From positions 1 through 8,250 of the forward strand of contig DYTA01000045.1 of NCBI GenBank assembly GCA_020726205.1: 8,250 nt of DNA, given 5' to 3'. Positions 1 through 7,385 of this stretch are shown piece after piece. The notes under the pieces are model-generated. The model searched no databases, was not told the origin of the DNA, and worked only from the letters and a program-made list of their open reading frames with translations. Position numbers and translations under genes: made by a program. The stretch's first letter is position 1, and each line of letters begins with the position of its first letter. This DNA comes from Nitrosospira multiformis. Lineage in GTDB: Bacteria; Pseudomonadota; Gammaproteobacteria; Burkholderiales; UBA11063.

Positions 1-68
1 TAAGTATTTCAAATAGCAATAATTTAAATATTATTTAAACAAATTATCCTAATGACTATAAACTGATA
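1..68. other. AT-rich intergenic leader, possibly origin-proximal
   Basis: This stretch is almost entirely A and T and has no open reading frame of note. In many bacteria the DNA upstream of rpmH separates it from dnaA and carries part of oriC, so an origin-proximal role is plausible from context. The only DnaA-box-like word I find is TTATCCTAA at 44-52, which matches the TTATCCACA consensus at 7 of 9 positions. One weak match is not enough to call an origin. Confidence 0.3.
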
Positions 69-98
69 TTGCAATATGTTTTGTTGATGTGCTATAAT
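69..98 (+). promoter_or_regulatory. Candidate sigma-70 promoter of rpmH
   Basis: A perfect -10 hexamer TATAAT lies at 93-98 and is preceded by TGC at 90-92, making it an extended -10. TTGCAA at 69-74 matches the -35 consensus at 4 of 6 positions with an 18-base spacer. Transcription would start near 105, about 28 bases before the rpmH ATG. It is the obvious promoter for the rpmH-rnpA-yidD genes and probably yidC. Confidence 0.7.
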
Positions 99-132
99 TC
101 GTGACTAAATTTTGCTAAAAGGATATTTTATA

Positions 133-267
133 ATGAAACGCACATTTCAGCCTTCAGTGACTAAGCGTAAACGTACACATGGTTTTTTAGTTCGCATGAG
201 TACAAAGTCAGGTCGTGCAATTATCAGAGCACGTCGTGCTAAAGGTCGTAAGAAATTAGCTGTGTAA
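133..267 (+). CDS. rpmH: 50S ribosomal protein L34
   Basis: This 44-residue protein is a structural component of the large ribosomal subunit. It begins MKRTFQPS and ends AKGRKKLAV, and it is rich in Arg and Lys throughout. The length and the conserved start, the central KRKRTHGF and the closing ARRAKGRKK are those of bacterial L34. The ATG has an AAAAGGA ribosome binding site at 117-123, 9 bases upstream. It is the first gene of the cluster, and rnpA starts 17 bases after its stop. The segment [15 protein letters not shown] resembles betaproteobacterial L34 as I remember it. The gene appears complete and ordinary. Confidence 0.98.
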   Translation: MKRTFQPSVTKRKRTHGFLVRMSTKSGRAIIRARRAKGRKKLAV

Positions 268-284
268 TTACTGATTAAGTAATT

Positions 285-638
285 ATGAGTAATAAATTTA
301 CACAAGCGCACAGAATGCAAAAAGCGGATGATTTTTCATCCGTTTTTGTTTTTCGTAAAGTTCGCACAGGGAAATATTTTAAGTTACATTATAAGCCAAA
401 TGATTTAGAGCACTCTAGGTTAGGTTTTATGGTAAGTAAAAAAATTCATAAACGAGCTAATCAGCGAAATTATATTAAACGTATTATTCGTGAATATTTT
501 CGGCATAAGCAATCCAAATGGTTACCGATTGATTTGATTGTAAGAGCTCAATGTCACTTTCAAGCTTGTGATCTTGATGAGGTTGTGGCTGAACTAGATT
601 ATTTGTGTTCTCGTTTTGAGAAGGTTATGAGTAATTAA
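285..638 (+). CDS. rnpA: Ribonuclease P protein component
   Basis: The 117-residue basic protein is the protein subunit of RNase P. It binds the catalytic RNA (rnpB, not in this window) and helps it remove the 5' leaders of pre-tRNAs. The family signature is [18 protein letters not shown] at residues 56-73, the RNR-type helix that contacts the RNA. The N-terminal [12 protein letters not shown] at 13-24 is the usual substrate-cleft region, and LGFMVSKK at 46-53 leads into the signature. The length is normal. The start at 285 has only a poor ribosome binding site (TAAG), so translation is probably coupled to rpmH. The codons for residues 12-23 form a terminator-like hairpin (listed separately). 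The stop codon overlaps the proposed start of yidD. Confidence 0.97.
   Translation: MSNKFTQAHRMQKADDFSSVFVFRKVRTGKYFKLHYKPNDLEHSRLGFMVSKKIHKRANQRNYIKRIIREYFRHKQSKWLPIDLIVRAQCHFQACDLDEVVAELDYLCSRFEKVMSN
320..353 (+). terminator. Intrinsic-terminator-like hairpin inside rnpA
   Basis: CGGATGA (325-331) pairs perfectly with TCATCCG (336-342) around a TTTT loop. The stem is extended by a G-T wobble (324/343) and four A-T pairs (320-323 with 344-347). The T tract TTTTTGTTTTT runs from 343 to 353. This has every element of a rho-independent terminator, yet it lies in codons 12-23 of rnpA. A plausible role is partial termination after rpmH, so that L34 is made in excess of RnpA, with translating ribosomes modulating the effect. 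That role is inference. Confidence 0.6.
618..624 (+). promoter_or_regulatory. Shine-Dalgarno-like sequence for yidD
   Basis: GAGAAGG lies near the end of rnpA. It is only 2 bases from ATG 627, which opens a three-codon dead end (MSN, stop). It is 9 bases from ATT 634, which opens the full yidD frame. The spacing therefore favours ATT 634 as the yidD start. Confidence 0.5.
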
Positions 639-843
639 ACGTTTAGCAATTATCATAATTCGTGGATATCAATTGTTAATTAGCTCTTGGACGCCACAAA
701 GTTGCCGATTTACGCCAACTTGTTCACAATATGCAATTATTGCGATTGAAAAACATGGTATAATCAAGGGATTTTTATTAACCGTAAAGCGCCTTGGACG
801 CTGTCATCCATGGGGAGGTAGTGGGCACGACCCAGTACCATAA
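634..843 (+). CDS. yidD: Membrane protein insertion efficiency factor YidD, non-canonical start
   Basis: This frame encodes 69 residues of a small membrane-associated protein that assists YidC-dependent insertion of inner-membrane proteins. The family core is clear: RGYQLLIS (residues 10-17), [12 protein letters not shown] (24-35) with the conserved cysteines C24 and C30, [12 protein letters not shown] (51-62) with C57, and the terminal GHDPVP. The hydrophobic N-terminal stretch LAIIII fits the usual amphipathic helix. A TGA lies in frame two codons before 634, and no ATG or GTG is available. TTG at 673 would remove the N-terminal helix. ATT 634 gives the expected family length, overlaps the rnpA stop by 5 bases and is correctly spaced from GAGAAGG. 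The identity is certain, but the exact start is inferred. A one-base sequencing or real indel is an alternative: dropping one T at 635-636 would give MSNKRLAII from ATG 627. Confidence 0.88.
   Translation: MKRLAIIIIRGYQLLISSWTPQSCRFTPTCSQYAIIAIEKHGIIKGFLLTVKRLGRCHPWGGSGHDPVP
756..764 (+). promoter_or_regulatory. Candidate extended -10 promoter for yidC inside yidD
   Basis: TGGTATAAT is a perfect -10 hexamer with the TGn extension, lying within the yidD coding sequence. No good -35 hexamer is present at 16-18 bases, which extended -10 promoters can tolerate. Transcription would start near 771, about 89 bases before the yidC ATG, and would give YidC a supply independent of rpmH-rnpA. It could be chance in AT-rich coding DNA. 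Confidence 0.4.
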
Positions 844-850
844 TTTTTTA

Positions 851-858
851 AGGAAGAG
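851..858 (+). promoter_or_regulatory. Ribosome binding site fixing the yidC start
   Basis: AGGAAGAG lies just before ATG 860, with 5 bases between AGGA and the start. It supports 860 over the in-frame upstream TTG at 794, which lies inside yidD. Confidence 0.8.
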
Positions 859-859
859 T

Positions 860-2509
860 ATGGACACCCGTCGTTTAATACTGTTTATTGTGATTTCTTT
901 GGGTTTAATGCTTGCTTGGGAAAAATATTTTGCACCTAAGCCAACACCAACTGCAATAACACAAAATATTTCTAATTCATCTGATACTGGTGTAACACCT
1001 GTTGCAAATAGTGTTAGTGATACAGGATTTAATCTTGCAAATGATCAAACAATTAATGTCGCAACTGACTTAATGAAAGTTAAAATCAGCACCGTTGGTG
1101 GTGATATTCGTGATGTTGATTTAGTTAAGTATTCAGATTATGATAATACTAGTAAGCCGTATAAATTATTACTAAATGAAAATAGTCGAGTTTTTGTTGC
1201 TCAAACAGGTTTGGTAAGTCCAAATGCAAATGTTCAGTTGCCAACACATAAGACAATTTTTAAAGCAGATGCAAATAATTATACATTAAGTCCAGATCAA
1301 AAAACTTTAACTGTTAATTTGACTGCAACTAGTGAGAGCGGTGGAATTGTAGTTATTAAATCATTTACGTTTAATCGAGACAGTTACGTTGTTGATGTTA
1401 ACTATCAAATTATTAATAATCAAACAACTGCATTAAATGGTGTGACTGCTTATTGGCGTTTCTTACGTGATGAACAAGCTCCAGCAGGTGAAACAAAATT
1501 TGTTCATACATTCACTGGACCTGTTTATTATAATGATACAGCTAAGTTTAATACAATCAAGTTTGATGCTTTAGCAAAAAATGATGTTGAGTATCCTCAA
1601 AATACTGCGAATGGTTGGGCAGGTTTTACTGAACATTATTTCACAGGTTTATGGCTATTAAATCCAAATAATCATCCAGCAGTTTGTGTGAATGGAGTTC
1701 AGTGCCGTTTTAACTTCAAAAATGTTGATGGTAATTTAGCTTCAGCTGGTGTTATGACAGATTTACCTGTAATTGCACCACATTCTAATTATAATATTAG
1801 TGTACCTGTTTATATTGGTCCTCAAGAGTATCATGCAATGGCTGCTGCTCCTGAGCTTGAACGTACTAAAGATTATGGTTGGGTATATATTTTTGCAACA
1901 CCTTTATTCTGGTTATTGGTACAAATATATTCATTTGTACAAAACTGGGGTTGGTCAATTGTGTTGTTAACTTTATCATTAAAAGTTGTCTTGTACCCAT
2001 TGACTCGTGCTAGCTATAAATCAATGGCTCGTATGAAAGCTTTAGCTCCAAAAATGGAACGTTTAAAAGAGCAGTATGGCGATGATAAAGTAAAACTTCA
2101 ACAGGCTACAATGGCTATGTATCGTGAGGAAAAAGTTAATCCTGTTGGTGGATGTTTGCCAATGTTATTGCAAATTCCTGTATTTATCGGATTATATTGG
2201 GCGTTGTTAGGTTCTGTAGAATTGCGTCAAGCTCATTTCTTGTGGATTAATGATTTAAGCCGTCCAGATCCTTACTATATTTTGCCTGCAATATTAGCGG
2301 TAACAATGTTTTTACAAACATTCTTAAACCCTCCTGCTGCAGACCCAGTTCAACAAAAAATGATGCGCATTATGCCGTTAGCATTTAGTGTAATGTTCTT
2401 CTTTTTCCCAGCAGGTCTGGTTGTTTATTGGTTAGTTAATAATGTACTATCTATGTCACAACAGTGGTATGTTAATAACCATGTAGTGTTAAATAAAAAG
2501 AAAAAATAA
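860..2509 (+). CDS. yidC: Membrane protein insertase YidC (Oxa1 family)
   Basis: The 549-residue protein inserts and folds inner-membrane proteins, alone or with SecYEG. Order of parts: an N-terminal transmembrane anchor (residues 6-20, after MDTRR); a large periplasmic beta-sandwich domain (about 60-335); and a C-terminal five-helix insertase core (about 340-535). Core landmarks are YPLTRASYKSMARMK (379-393), the charged cytoplasmic hairpin to about 425, VNPVGGCLPMLLQIP (426-440), and FFFPAGLVVYWLVNN (514-528). Lys375 sits where Escherichia coli YidC has its functional Arg366, conserving the positive charge in the groove. The tail is lysine rich (KKKK). Length and layout fit the gram-negative YidC type. 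The chosen ATG has a good ribosome binding site and yields the typical MDTRRLILF beginning. It follows yidD by 16 bases. Cys276 and Cys282 in the periplasmic domain could form a disulfide. Confidence 0.97.
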   Translation: MDTRRLILFIVISLGLMLAWEKYFAPKPTPTAITQNISNSSDTGVTPVANSVSDTGFNLANDQTINVATDLMKVKISTVGGDIRDVDLVKYSDYDNTSKPYKLLLNENSRVFVAQTGLVSPNANVQLPTHKTIFKADANNYTLSPDQKTLTVNLTATSESGGIVVIKSFTFNRDSYVVDVNYQIINNQTTALNGVTAYWRFLRDEQAPAGETKFVHTFTGPVYYNDTAKFNTIKFDALAKNDVEYPQNTANGWAGFTEHYFTGLWLLNPNNHPAVCVNGVQCRFNFKNVDGNLASAGVMTDLPVIAPHSNYNISVPVYIGPQEYHAMAAAPELERTKDYGWVYIFATPLFWLLVQIYSFVQNWGWSIVLLTLSLKVVLYPLTRASYKSMARMKALAPKMERLKEQYGDDKVKLQQATMAMYREEKVNPVGGCLPMLLQIPVFIGLYWALLGSVELRQAHFLWINDLSRPDPYYILPAILAVTMFLQTFLNPPAADPVQQKMMRIMPLAFSVMFFFFPAGLVVYWLVNNVLSMSQQWYVNNHVVLNKKKK

Positions 2510-2531
2510 GTGTAAAAAGCTTAATTCAAAT

Positions 2532-2576
2532 TTAAAATAAAACCACATGTCAATTTTGACTGTGGTTTTATTTTAA
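2532..2576 (+). terminator. Strong terminator after yidC
   Basis: The 16-base arms TTAAAATAAAACCACA (2532-2547) and TGTGGTTTTATTTTAA (2561-2576) are perfect inverted repeats. The intervening bases add a further GTCAA/TTGAC pairing (2549-2553 with 2556-2560) with one unpaired T. The right arm supplies the T-rich tail TTTTATTTT. The lower arms are symmetric (A-rich left, T-rich right), so it could work in both directions. It ends the yidC transcript and insulates the next gene. Confidence 0.88.
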
Positions 2577-2590
2577 TCAAAATATTAAAT

Positions 2591-2619
2591 TTATGATAAT
2601 ATTTTATACGTAATATAAT
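2591..2619 (+). promoter_or_regulatory. Candidate promoter of the fadD-like gene
   Basis: A perfect TATAAT at 2614-2619 lies 17 bases after a poor -35 (TTATGA, 3 of 6). It falls between the yidC terminator and the fadD-like start, where a promoter is expected. Transcription would start near 2626. The surrounding AT richness makes chance hexamers common. Confidence 0.45.
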
Positions 2620-2648
2620 AGAATAACACGCATTAAAGAATGTAACAT

Positions 2649-4313
2649 ATGAATAAACCTTGGTTAAAAAAATATCGCACAGGCATTCCTAGTGAGATTA
2701 CTTGTGATGAATCTACACTAATTGAATGGTTGGAGCATGCTTGTCAGAAGTATCCTAATAATCACGCAATTACTTGCCATAAAGTTAGCTTAACTTATTC
2801 TGAGTTGATGGATCGAGTTCTACGAGTTGCACAAGGTTTAAGTGACCTAGGTGTAAAAGATGGGGATAGGGTAGCTATTATTTTACCAAATTATTTGCAG
2901 TATCCCATTAGTGTATTTGCTGTATTAATATTAGGAGCCTGTGTTGTAAACATTAATCCGCTATATACTTCTTCTGAAATTGAGTTTGTTGTGCAGAACT
3001 CTCAGCCTTCTGTAGTAATTTGTTTGGACATGTTTTCTGCAAAATTAAATGATATTAATACTACATATGGTATTAAACATATTATTACCTCAAAAATTGC
3101 TGATACATATCCATTAGCTAAAAGGTATTTAATTAACTTTTTTATGCGCTATATTGCAAAAGTTAATCCTAAGCTAAACTATGAGCATATTAGTTGGCGT
3201 AATTTATTTTATAATAAAGTTAAATTAAGTAATCCACATAATATTACATGTAATGATCTAGCTTTTATCCAATACACCAGTGCAACAACAGGGCAGCCAA
3301 AAGGTGCGATGTTATTACATCGTAATATTGTTGCTAATATTAAGCAAGTGATGGCTGTGACTATGCCACAAATTAAAGAAATTGACAAACAAGTTGTTAT
3401 TTGTGCATTACCGTTATATCATATATTTTCTTTAACAGCTAATTTATTATTATTTATGTTTAATGGTGCTGAAATAGTTATGATTCCTAATGCTCGCAAT
3501 ATTAAAGATGTTGTTAGGACAATGAATAATACACCATTTACTGTTTTCAATTCTTTAGATAGCTTGTATCATAAATTATTAGAACAAAAAGATTTTGTGA
3601 ATACACCGCATCCAAATTATAAATATGGGATTTGTGGTGGTATGGCAACAAGGCAATCAGTTGCAGAAGAATGGCATAAAGTAACTGGAGTATACCCTAG
3701 TAATTGTTATGGATTAACAGAGGCATCACCTTGCGTGACCATGAATTATTTAGATGATGTATTTACTGGAACTGTTGGTTTACCTGTGCCATCAACTGCA
3801 ATTGAAATGAGAGATGTCGAAACTATGAGTTCATTGTTAGCACATGGTTTAGCTGGTGTTATATTTATTCGTGGACCACAAATTCTGGCAGGTTATTGGC
3901 AGAATCTAGAACAAACATCCAAAGTTCTTTCTCCTGAAGGTTGGTTTTATACTGGTGATATTGGTTACATTGATGAAAATGGAGTTCTTTGTATCACTAG
4001 TCGAGTGACTGAAATGATTATTGTTTCAGGTTTTAATGTCTATCCTGCAGAAATTGAAAGAGTTTTGGATGGATTACCTAATATTAAAGATGTAGCGGTT
4101 GTTGGTAAACCTAATGAACATACTGGTGAAGGCGTTCATGCATATATTGTATTTAATGATGGTGAAGAGTTGAGTGAGAATTTAATTATTCAACATTGTC
4201 GTAAGAGTTTAACCAAATATAAGTTACCACATTTTTTTCATTTTATTGATGAGTTGCCTAAAACCCCAGTTGGAAAAATAGATAAAAAGAAACTGGCTGC
4301 ATTACGTGACTGA
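2649..4313 (+). CDS. fadD: Long-chain fatty acid--CoA ligase (FadD-like AMP-forming synthetase)
   Basis: The 554-residue enzyme belongs to the AMP-forming acyl-CoA synthetase (ANL) family. These enzymes activate fatty acids with ATP to an acyl-AMP and then transfer the acyl group to CoA, feeding beta-oxidation or lipid synthesis. Visible motifs: the phosphate loop YTSATTGQPKG (209-219), ALPLYHIF (253-260), YGLTEASP (354-361) with the ATP-contacting Glu358, YTGD (434-437), the hinge and C-domain opening EMIIVSGFNVYPAEIE (455-470), and the catalytic lysine Lys543 in TPVGKIDKKKL. Start and overall alignment follow E. coli FadD (WLKKYRTGIPSEI, NPLYTSSEIE, GLPVPST). Departures from E. coli FadD are SA for GG in the phosphate loop, SRVTE in place of DRKKD at the hinge, and AGV in place of the PGE motif near 402-404. 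The catalytic residues are kept, so it should be active, but its substrate range is unknown. A stop lies in frame just before the ATG. The ribosome binding site is weak (TAAAGAA). Confidence 0.85.
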   Translation: MNKPWLKKYRTGIPSEITCDESTLIEWLEHACQKYPNNHAITCHKVSLTYSELMDRVLRVAQGLSDLGVKDGDRVAIILPNYLQYPISVFAVLILGACVVNINPLYTSSEIEFVVQNSQPSVVICLDMFSAKLNDINTTYGIKHIITSKIADTYPLAKRYLINFFMRYIAKVNPKLNYEHISWRNLFYNKVKLSNPHNITCNDLAFIQYTSATTGQPKGAMLLHRNIVANIKQVMAVTMPQIKEIDKQVVICALPLYHIFSLTANLLLFMFNGAEIVMIPNARNIKDVVRTMNNTPFTVFNSLDSLYHKLLEQKDFVNTPHPNYKYGICGGMATRQSVAEEWHKVTGVYPSNCYGLTEASPCVTMNYLDDVFTGTVGLPVPSTAIEMRDVETMSSLLAHGLAGVIFIRGPQILAGYWQNLEQTSKVLSPEGWFYTGDIGYIDENGVLCITSRVTEMIIVSGFNVYPAEIERVLDGLPNIKDVAVVGKPNEHTGEGVHAYIVFNDGEELSENLIIQHCRKSLTKYKLPHFFHFIDELPKTPVGKIDKKKLAALRD

Positions 4314-4318
4314 TTTTA

Positions 4319-4327
4319 TGTTAAAAT
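4319..4327 (+). promoter_or_regulatory. Candidate extended -10 promoter of secA
   Basis: TGTTAAAAT reads as TGn plus a 5-of-6 -10 hexamer, and lies just after the fadD-like stop. No convincing -35 is seen. Transcription would begin near 4334, giving a leader of about 58 bases. I see no secM-like gene upstream of secA and no GC-stem terminator in the 78-base gap, so read-through from the fadD-like gene is also possible. Confidence 0.35.
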
Positions 4328-4391
4328 AGTAGACTTTATTTGGAAATAAATAATATTAAATAACCATTAATGAGCTAAAAGTATATCGATT

Positions 4392-7298
4392 ATGTTTAAA
4401 AAAATTGCCTATAAAATATTTGGTACGCGCAATGAGCGTTTACTTAAACAGTATGCTGTGAAAGTAAAAACAATTAATTTTCTTGAGCCTCAAGCAGCTA
4501 AGCTTAGTGATGCTGAGCTACAAAATAAAACCATCGAGTTTAAACAACGCTTTCAAAATGGTGAAACTTTAGATAAGTTGTTGCCAGAAGTTTTTGCAGT
4601 ATGTCGTGAGGCAAGTAAGCGTGTATTAGGGATGCGTCATTTTGACGTTCAACTAATTGGTGGTATGGTGTTGAATGATAATAAGATTGCAGAGATGCGC
4701 ACCGGAGAAGGTAAGACATTAGTTGCAACATTGCCATCATATTTGAATGCTATTTCAGGTAAGGGTGTTCATGTTGTAACGGTTAATGATTACCTAGCTA
4801 GTCGTGATGCAGAATCAGTACGTCCGTTATTTGAATTTTTAGGTCTAACTGTTGGTGTTAATTTACCTGATATGGATCACGATGCAAAAGCGGTTGCTTA
4901 TGCTTGTGATATTACTTATGGTACGAATAATGAATTTGGTTTTGATTATTTGCGTGATAATATGGTGTTTGAGAGTAACCAGAAAGTACAACGTGAATTA
5001 AATTATGCTATTGTTGATGAGGTAGATTCAATTTTGATTGATGAAGCTCGTACGCCATTAATTATTTCTGGTCCAGCAGAAGGATCTGATGATTTATATC
5101 GTGCATTAAATGCAGTTCCTCCATTATTGATTAAACAAGCAGAAGAAGAGAGTAGTGAGGGTGATTTCTGGGTTGATGAAAAACATCATAATGTTGTGTT
5201 GTCTGAAGCTGGTCATGTTCATGTTGAGCAAATCCTTGCGCAAATGGGGTTGATTAAAGATGGTGATAGTCTATACAATGTTCATAATATTAGCCTAATG
5301 CATCATTTAATTGCTGCTATGCGTGCACATTACGTTTACTTTAAAGATCAGCATTATGTAGTCCAAGATGGTGAAGTTGTGATTGTTGATGAATTTACTG
5401 GTCGTTTAATGTCTGGTCGTCGTTGGTCTGATGGATTACATCAAGCCGTTGAAGCTAAAGAAAATGTTAAAATCCAGCGTGAAAATCAAACGATGGCATC
5501 AATTACATTCCAAAATTACTTCCGTATGTATAAAAAATTATCTGGTATGACTGGTACGGCTGATACTGAAGCGTATGAGTTTCAACAAATTTATGGATTA
5601 GAAACAGTAGTTATTCCAACTAATAAACCAATGGTTCGTAAAGATCACAATGATAAGATTTATATGGATGTTGAAGATAAATTTAATGCTATCATTGAAG
5701 ATCTAAAAATTTGCAGTGCTAATGGTCAACCATCATTAGTAGGTACTACCTCAGTTGAAAGTTCTGAGTTATTATCAAATATGTTAACTAAAGCAGGGTT
5801 AAAACATTCAGTATTAAATGCAAAACAACATGCTAGCGAAGCTCAAATTATTGTTCAAGCTGGTTATCCTGGAAATATTACTGTTGCAACTAATATGGCT
5901 GGTCGTGGTACTGATATTATTTTAGGTGGTAATCCAAAACCACTAATAGCAGCTGTAAATGCAGATAACGAGTTAAGTGATAGTCAAAAACAAAATAAAA
6001 TAGAACAGATTATGTCAGAGTGGCGTATTCGTAATCAACAAGTATTAGATGCTGGTGGTTTATACATTATAGGTACTGAACGTCATGAGTCTCGTCGTGT
6101 AGATAATCAATTACGAGGTCGTGCTGGTCGTCAAGGAGATCATGGTGCATCACGATTTTATTTGTCATTAGATGATTCATTATTAAGAATCTTTGGTGGT
6201 GAAAGAATGCGTGGAATGATGACCCGTTTAGGTATGGCTAAAGGTGAAGCAATTGAACATCGTTTATTATCTCGTTCTATCGAATCTGCGCAGCGTAAGG
6301 TAGAGGGGCATAATTTTGATATTCGTAAACAATTATTAGATTATGATGATGTCGCAAATGATCAACGTAAGGTTATTTATACTCAAAGAGATGAGGTTTT
6401 AACTAGTCCTGATTTATCTCCAATGACAATGAATATGATTAATGGTGTAATCGGTGATGTGTTTGATACATATATTCCGCCAAAAGCAATGGAAGATGCT
6501 TGGGATATTAGTGGATTAGAAAAGGCACTTCGTGATGAATTTTTAATCGAATTTAATGTAGCTAGTAAGATTGAGCAAAACCCTAATATTGATGAGAATG
6601 AGATTAGAGAAGAGCTAATTAATTTTGCACTAAATAGCTATCAACAAAAATTAACAAATTTTAAAGCTCGTATTCAATTAGAAATTAGTCAATTTGCTTC
6701 GTCAATGTTGCCAGAAGATCGTAACGCATGGAATTTAGTTGCACTGGATAATTTCGTATTACAAAATGGTGGTAATAGTGAGGTGATTTTTGTTGAACAG
6801 TTTAATCCTGTTAATTCGACACTTGAGGATGTTTTAAAAGCTTTTGCGCCAATTGCTGAGCAAGTAGTTGAATTGCAAGTTGTAAGATTTGAACGTGGTG
6901 TGTTATTACAGCATCTAGACCATTACTGGCGAGAGCATTTAACTCAATTAGAGCAGTTGCGTCAAGGTATTGGTTTACGTGGATATGCACAAAAAGATCC
7001 TAAACAAGAGTACAAAAAAGAATCATTTAATTTATTTGCATTAATGTTAGATGGTATCAAACAGGATATTGTTAAAGTTTTATTTACTGTTAAATTACAA
7101 AGTTTAGATGACGTACCAAATGAGGAATTTTTTGATGATGCTGATGAACATGATGCTGCAAATATTCATGTAACACCAACATCTGCATTAAATGCTACGC
7201 CGACTAATGTTGCTGAAGAAGCACCTATTAGCCGTAATGCTCCTTGTCCATGTGGTAGTGGTAAAAAATTTAAACACTGTCATGGTAAATTGAGCTAA
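4392..7298 (+). CDS. secA: Preprotein translocase ATPase SecA
   Basis: The 968-residue motor drives unfolded preproteins through SecYEG using ATP. It is found in the cytosol and at the inner membrane. Landmarks: Walker A MRTGEGKT (102-109), Walker B DEVD (209-212) followed by [12 protein letters not shown] (216-227), SGMTGTA (384-390), AGRGTDI in the second motor domain (503-509), and the arginine-rich motif around [11 protein letters not shown] (573-583). The helical scaffold region has [13 protein letters not shown] and [10 protein letters not shown] at about 835-870. A variable linker (about 915-945) leads to the zinc-binding SecB/phospholipid-contact tail, with ligands Cys952, Cys954, Cys963 and His964 in the CXCX8CH pattern. 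It is somewhat longer than E. coli SecA (901) but complete. A TGA is in frame seven codons upstream of the ATG. No good ribosome binding site is visible (AAAAG 10 bases upstream at best). Confidence 0.98.
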   Translation: MFKKIAYKIFGTRNERLLKQYAVKVKTINFLEPQAAKLSDAELQNKTIEFKQRFQNGETLDKLLPEVFAVCREASKRVLGMRHFDVQLIGGMVLNDNKIAEMRTGEGKTLVATLPSYLNAISGKGVHVVTVNDYLASRDAESVRPLFEFLGLTVGVNLPDMDHDAKAVAYACDITYGTNNEFGFDYLRDNMVFESNQKVQRELNYAIVDEVDSILIDEARTPLIISGPAEGSDDLYRALNAVPPLLIKQAEEESSEGDFWVDEKHHNVVLSEAGHVHVEQILAQMGLIKDGDSLYNVHNISLMHHLIAAMRAHYVYFKDQHYVVQDGEVVIVDEFTGRLMSGRRWSDGLHQAVEAKENVKIQRENQTMASITFQNYFRMYKKLSGMTGTADTEAYEFQQIYGLETVVIPTNKPMVRKDHNDKIYMDVEDKFNAIIEDLKICSANGQPSLVGTTSVESSELLSNMLTKAGLKHSVLNAKQHASEAQIIVQAGYPGNITVATNMAGRGTDIILGGNPKPLIAAVNADNELSDSQKQNKIEQIMSEWRIRNQQVLDAGGLYIIGTERHESRRVDNQLRGRAGRQGDHGASRFYLSLDDSLLRIFGGERMRGMMTRLGMAKGEAIEHRLLSRSIESAQRKVEGHNFDIRKQLLDYDDVANDQRKVIYTQRDEVLTSPDLSPMTMNMINGVIGDVFDTYIPPKAMEDAWDISGLEKALRDEFLIEFNVASKIEQNPNIDENEIREELINFALNSYQQKLTNFKARIQLEISQFASSMLPEDRNAWNLVALDNFVLQNGGNSEVIFVEQFNPVNSTLEDVLKAFAPIAEQVVELQVVRFERGVLLQHLDHYWREHLTQLEQLRQGIGLRGYAQKDPKQEYKKESFNLFALMLDGIKQDIVKVLFTVKLQSLDDVPNEEFFDDADEHDAANIHVTPTSALNATPTNVAEEAPISRNAPCPCGSGKKFKHCHGKLS

Positions 7299-7324
7299 TT
7301 AATTTAGTATACTCTATTTGTTAT

Positions 7325-7357
7325 AGCCCGCAGACTTAAAGTATGCGGGTTTATTTT
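7325..7357 (+). terminator. Rho-independent terminator after secA
   Basis: CCCGCA (7327-7332) pairs with TGCGGG (7344-7349). A G-A mismatch and an inner AC/GT pair follow, around a TTAAA loop. The stem is extended outward by a G-T and an A-T pair, and TTTATTTT follows. It lies 28 bases after the secA stop and separates secA from the transporter gene. Confidence 0.88.
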
Positions 7358-7372
7358 AATTAAATATTTTAT

Positions 7373-7377
7373 GAGGG
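7373..7377 (+). promoter_or_regulatory. Ribosome binding site of the transporter gene
   Basis: GAGGG lies 8 bases before ATG 7386. An in-frame ATG at 7371 overlaps this site and so is unlikely to be the start. Confidence 0.7.
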
Positions 7378-7385
7378 TAATTATT

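Noticed and set aside
44..52. DnaA-box-like TTATCCTAA.
   Set aside because: There is a single 7-of-9 match in a short AT-rich leader, with no cluster of boxes, so an origin is not called.
129..134. Second TATAAT word just before rpmH.
   Set aside because: It overlaps the start codon, so a transcript from it could not initiate rpmH normally.
794..859. In-frame upstream extension of yidC from TTG 794.
   Set aside because: It lies wholly inside yidD, has no ribosome binding site, and places 22 atypical residues before the canonical MDTRRLILF anchor; ATG 860 has AGGAAGAG.
1773..1970. 65-codon open frame on the + strand within yidC.
   Set aside because: It is an out-of-frame shadow in AT-rich coding DNA, fully contained in yidC, with no recognisable family.
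4314..4391. Possible terminator hairpins between the fadD-like gene and secA (ATTTTA/TAAAAT, TTTATT/AATAAA).
   Set aside because: The stems contain only A-T pairs and are short, so they are expected by chance at this composition.
4540..4740. 66-codon open frame on the - strand within secA.
   Set aside because: It is antisense to the conserved nucleotide-binding region of SecA, with no recognisable family.
7308..7313. TATACT as a promoter for the transporter gene.
   Set aside because: The nearest -35-like word (TTGAGC, 7290-7295) is only 12 bases away, and the secA terminator lies downstream of it.
7371..7385. Alternative in-frame ATG 7371 for the transporter.
   Set aside because: It overlaps the GAGGG ribosome binding site that serves ATG 7386 and has no site of its own.
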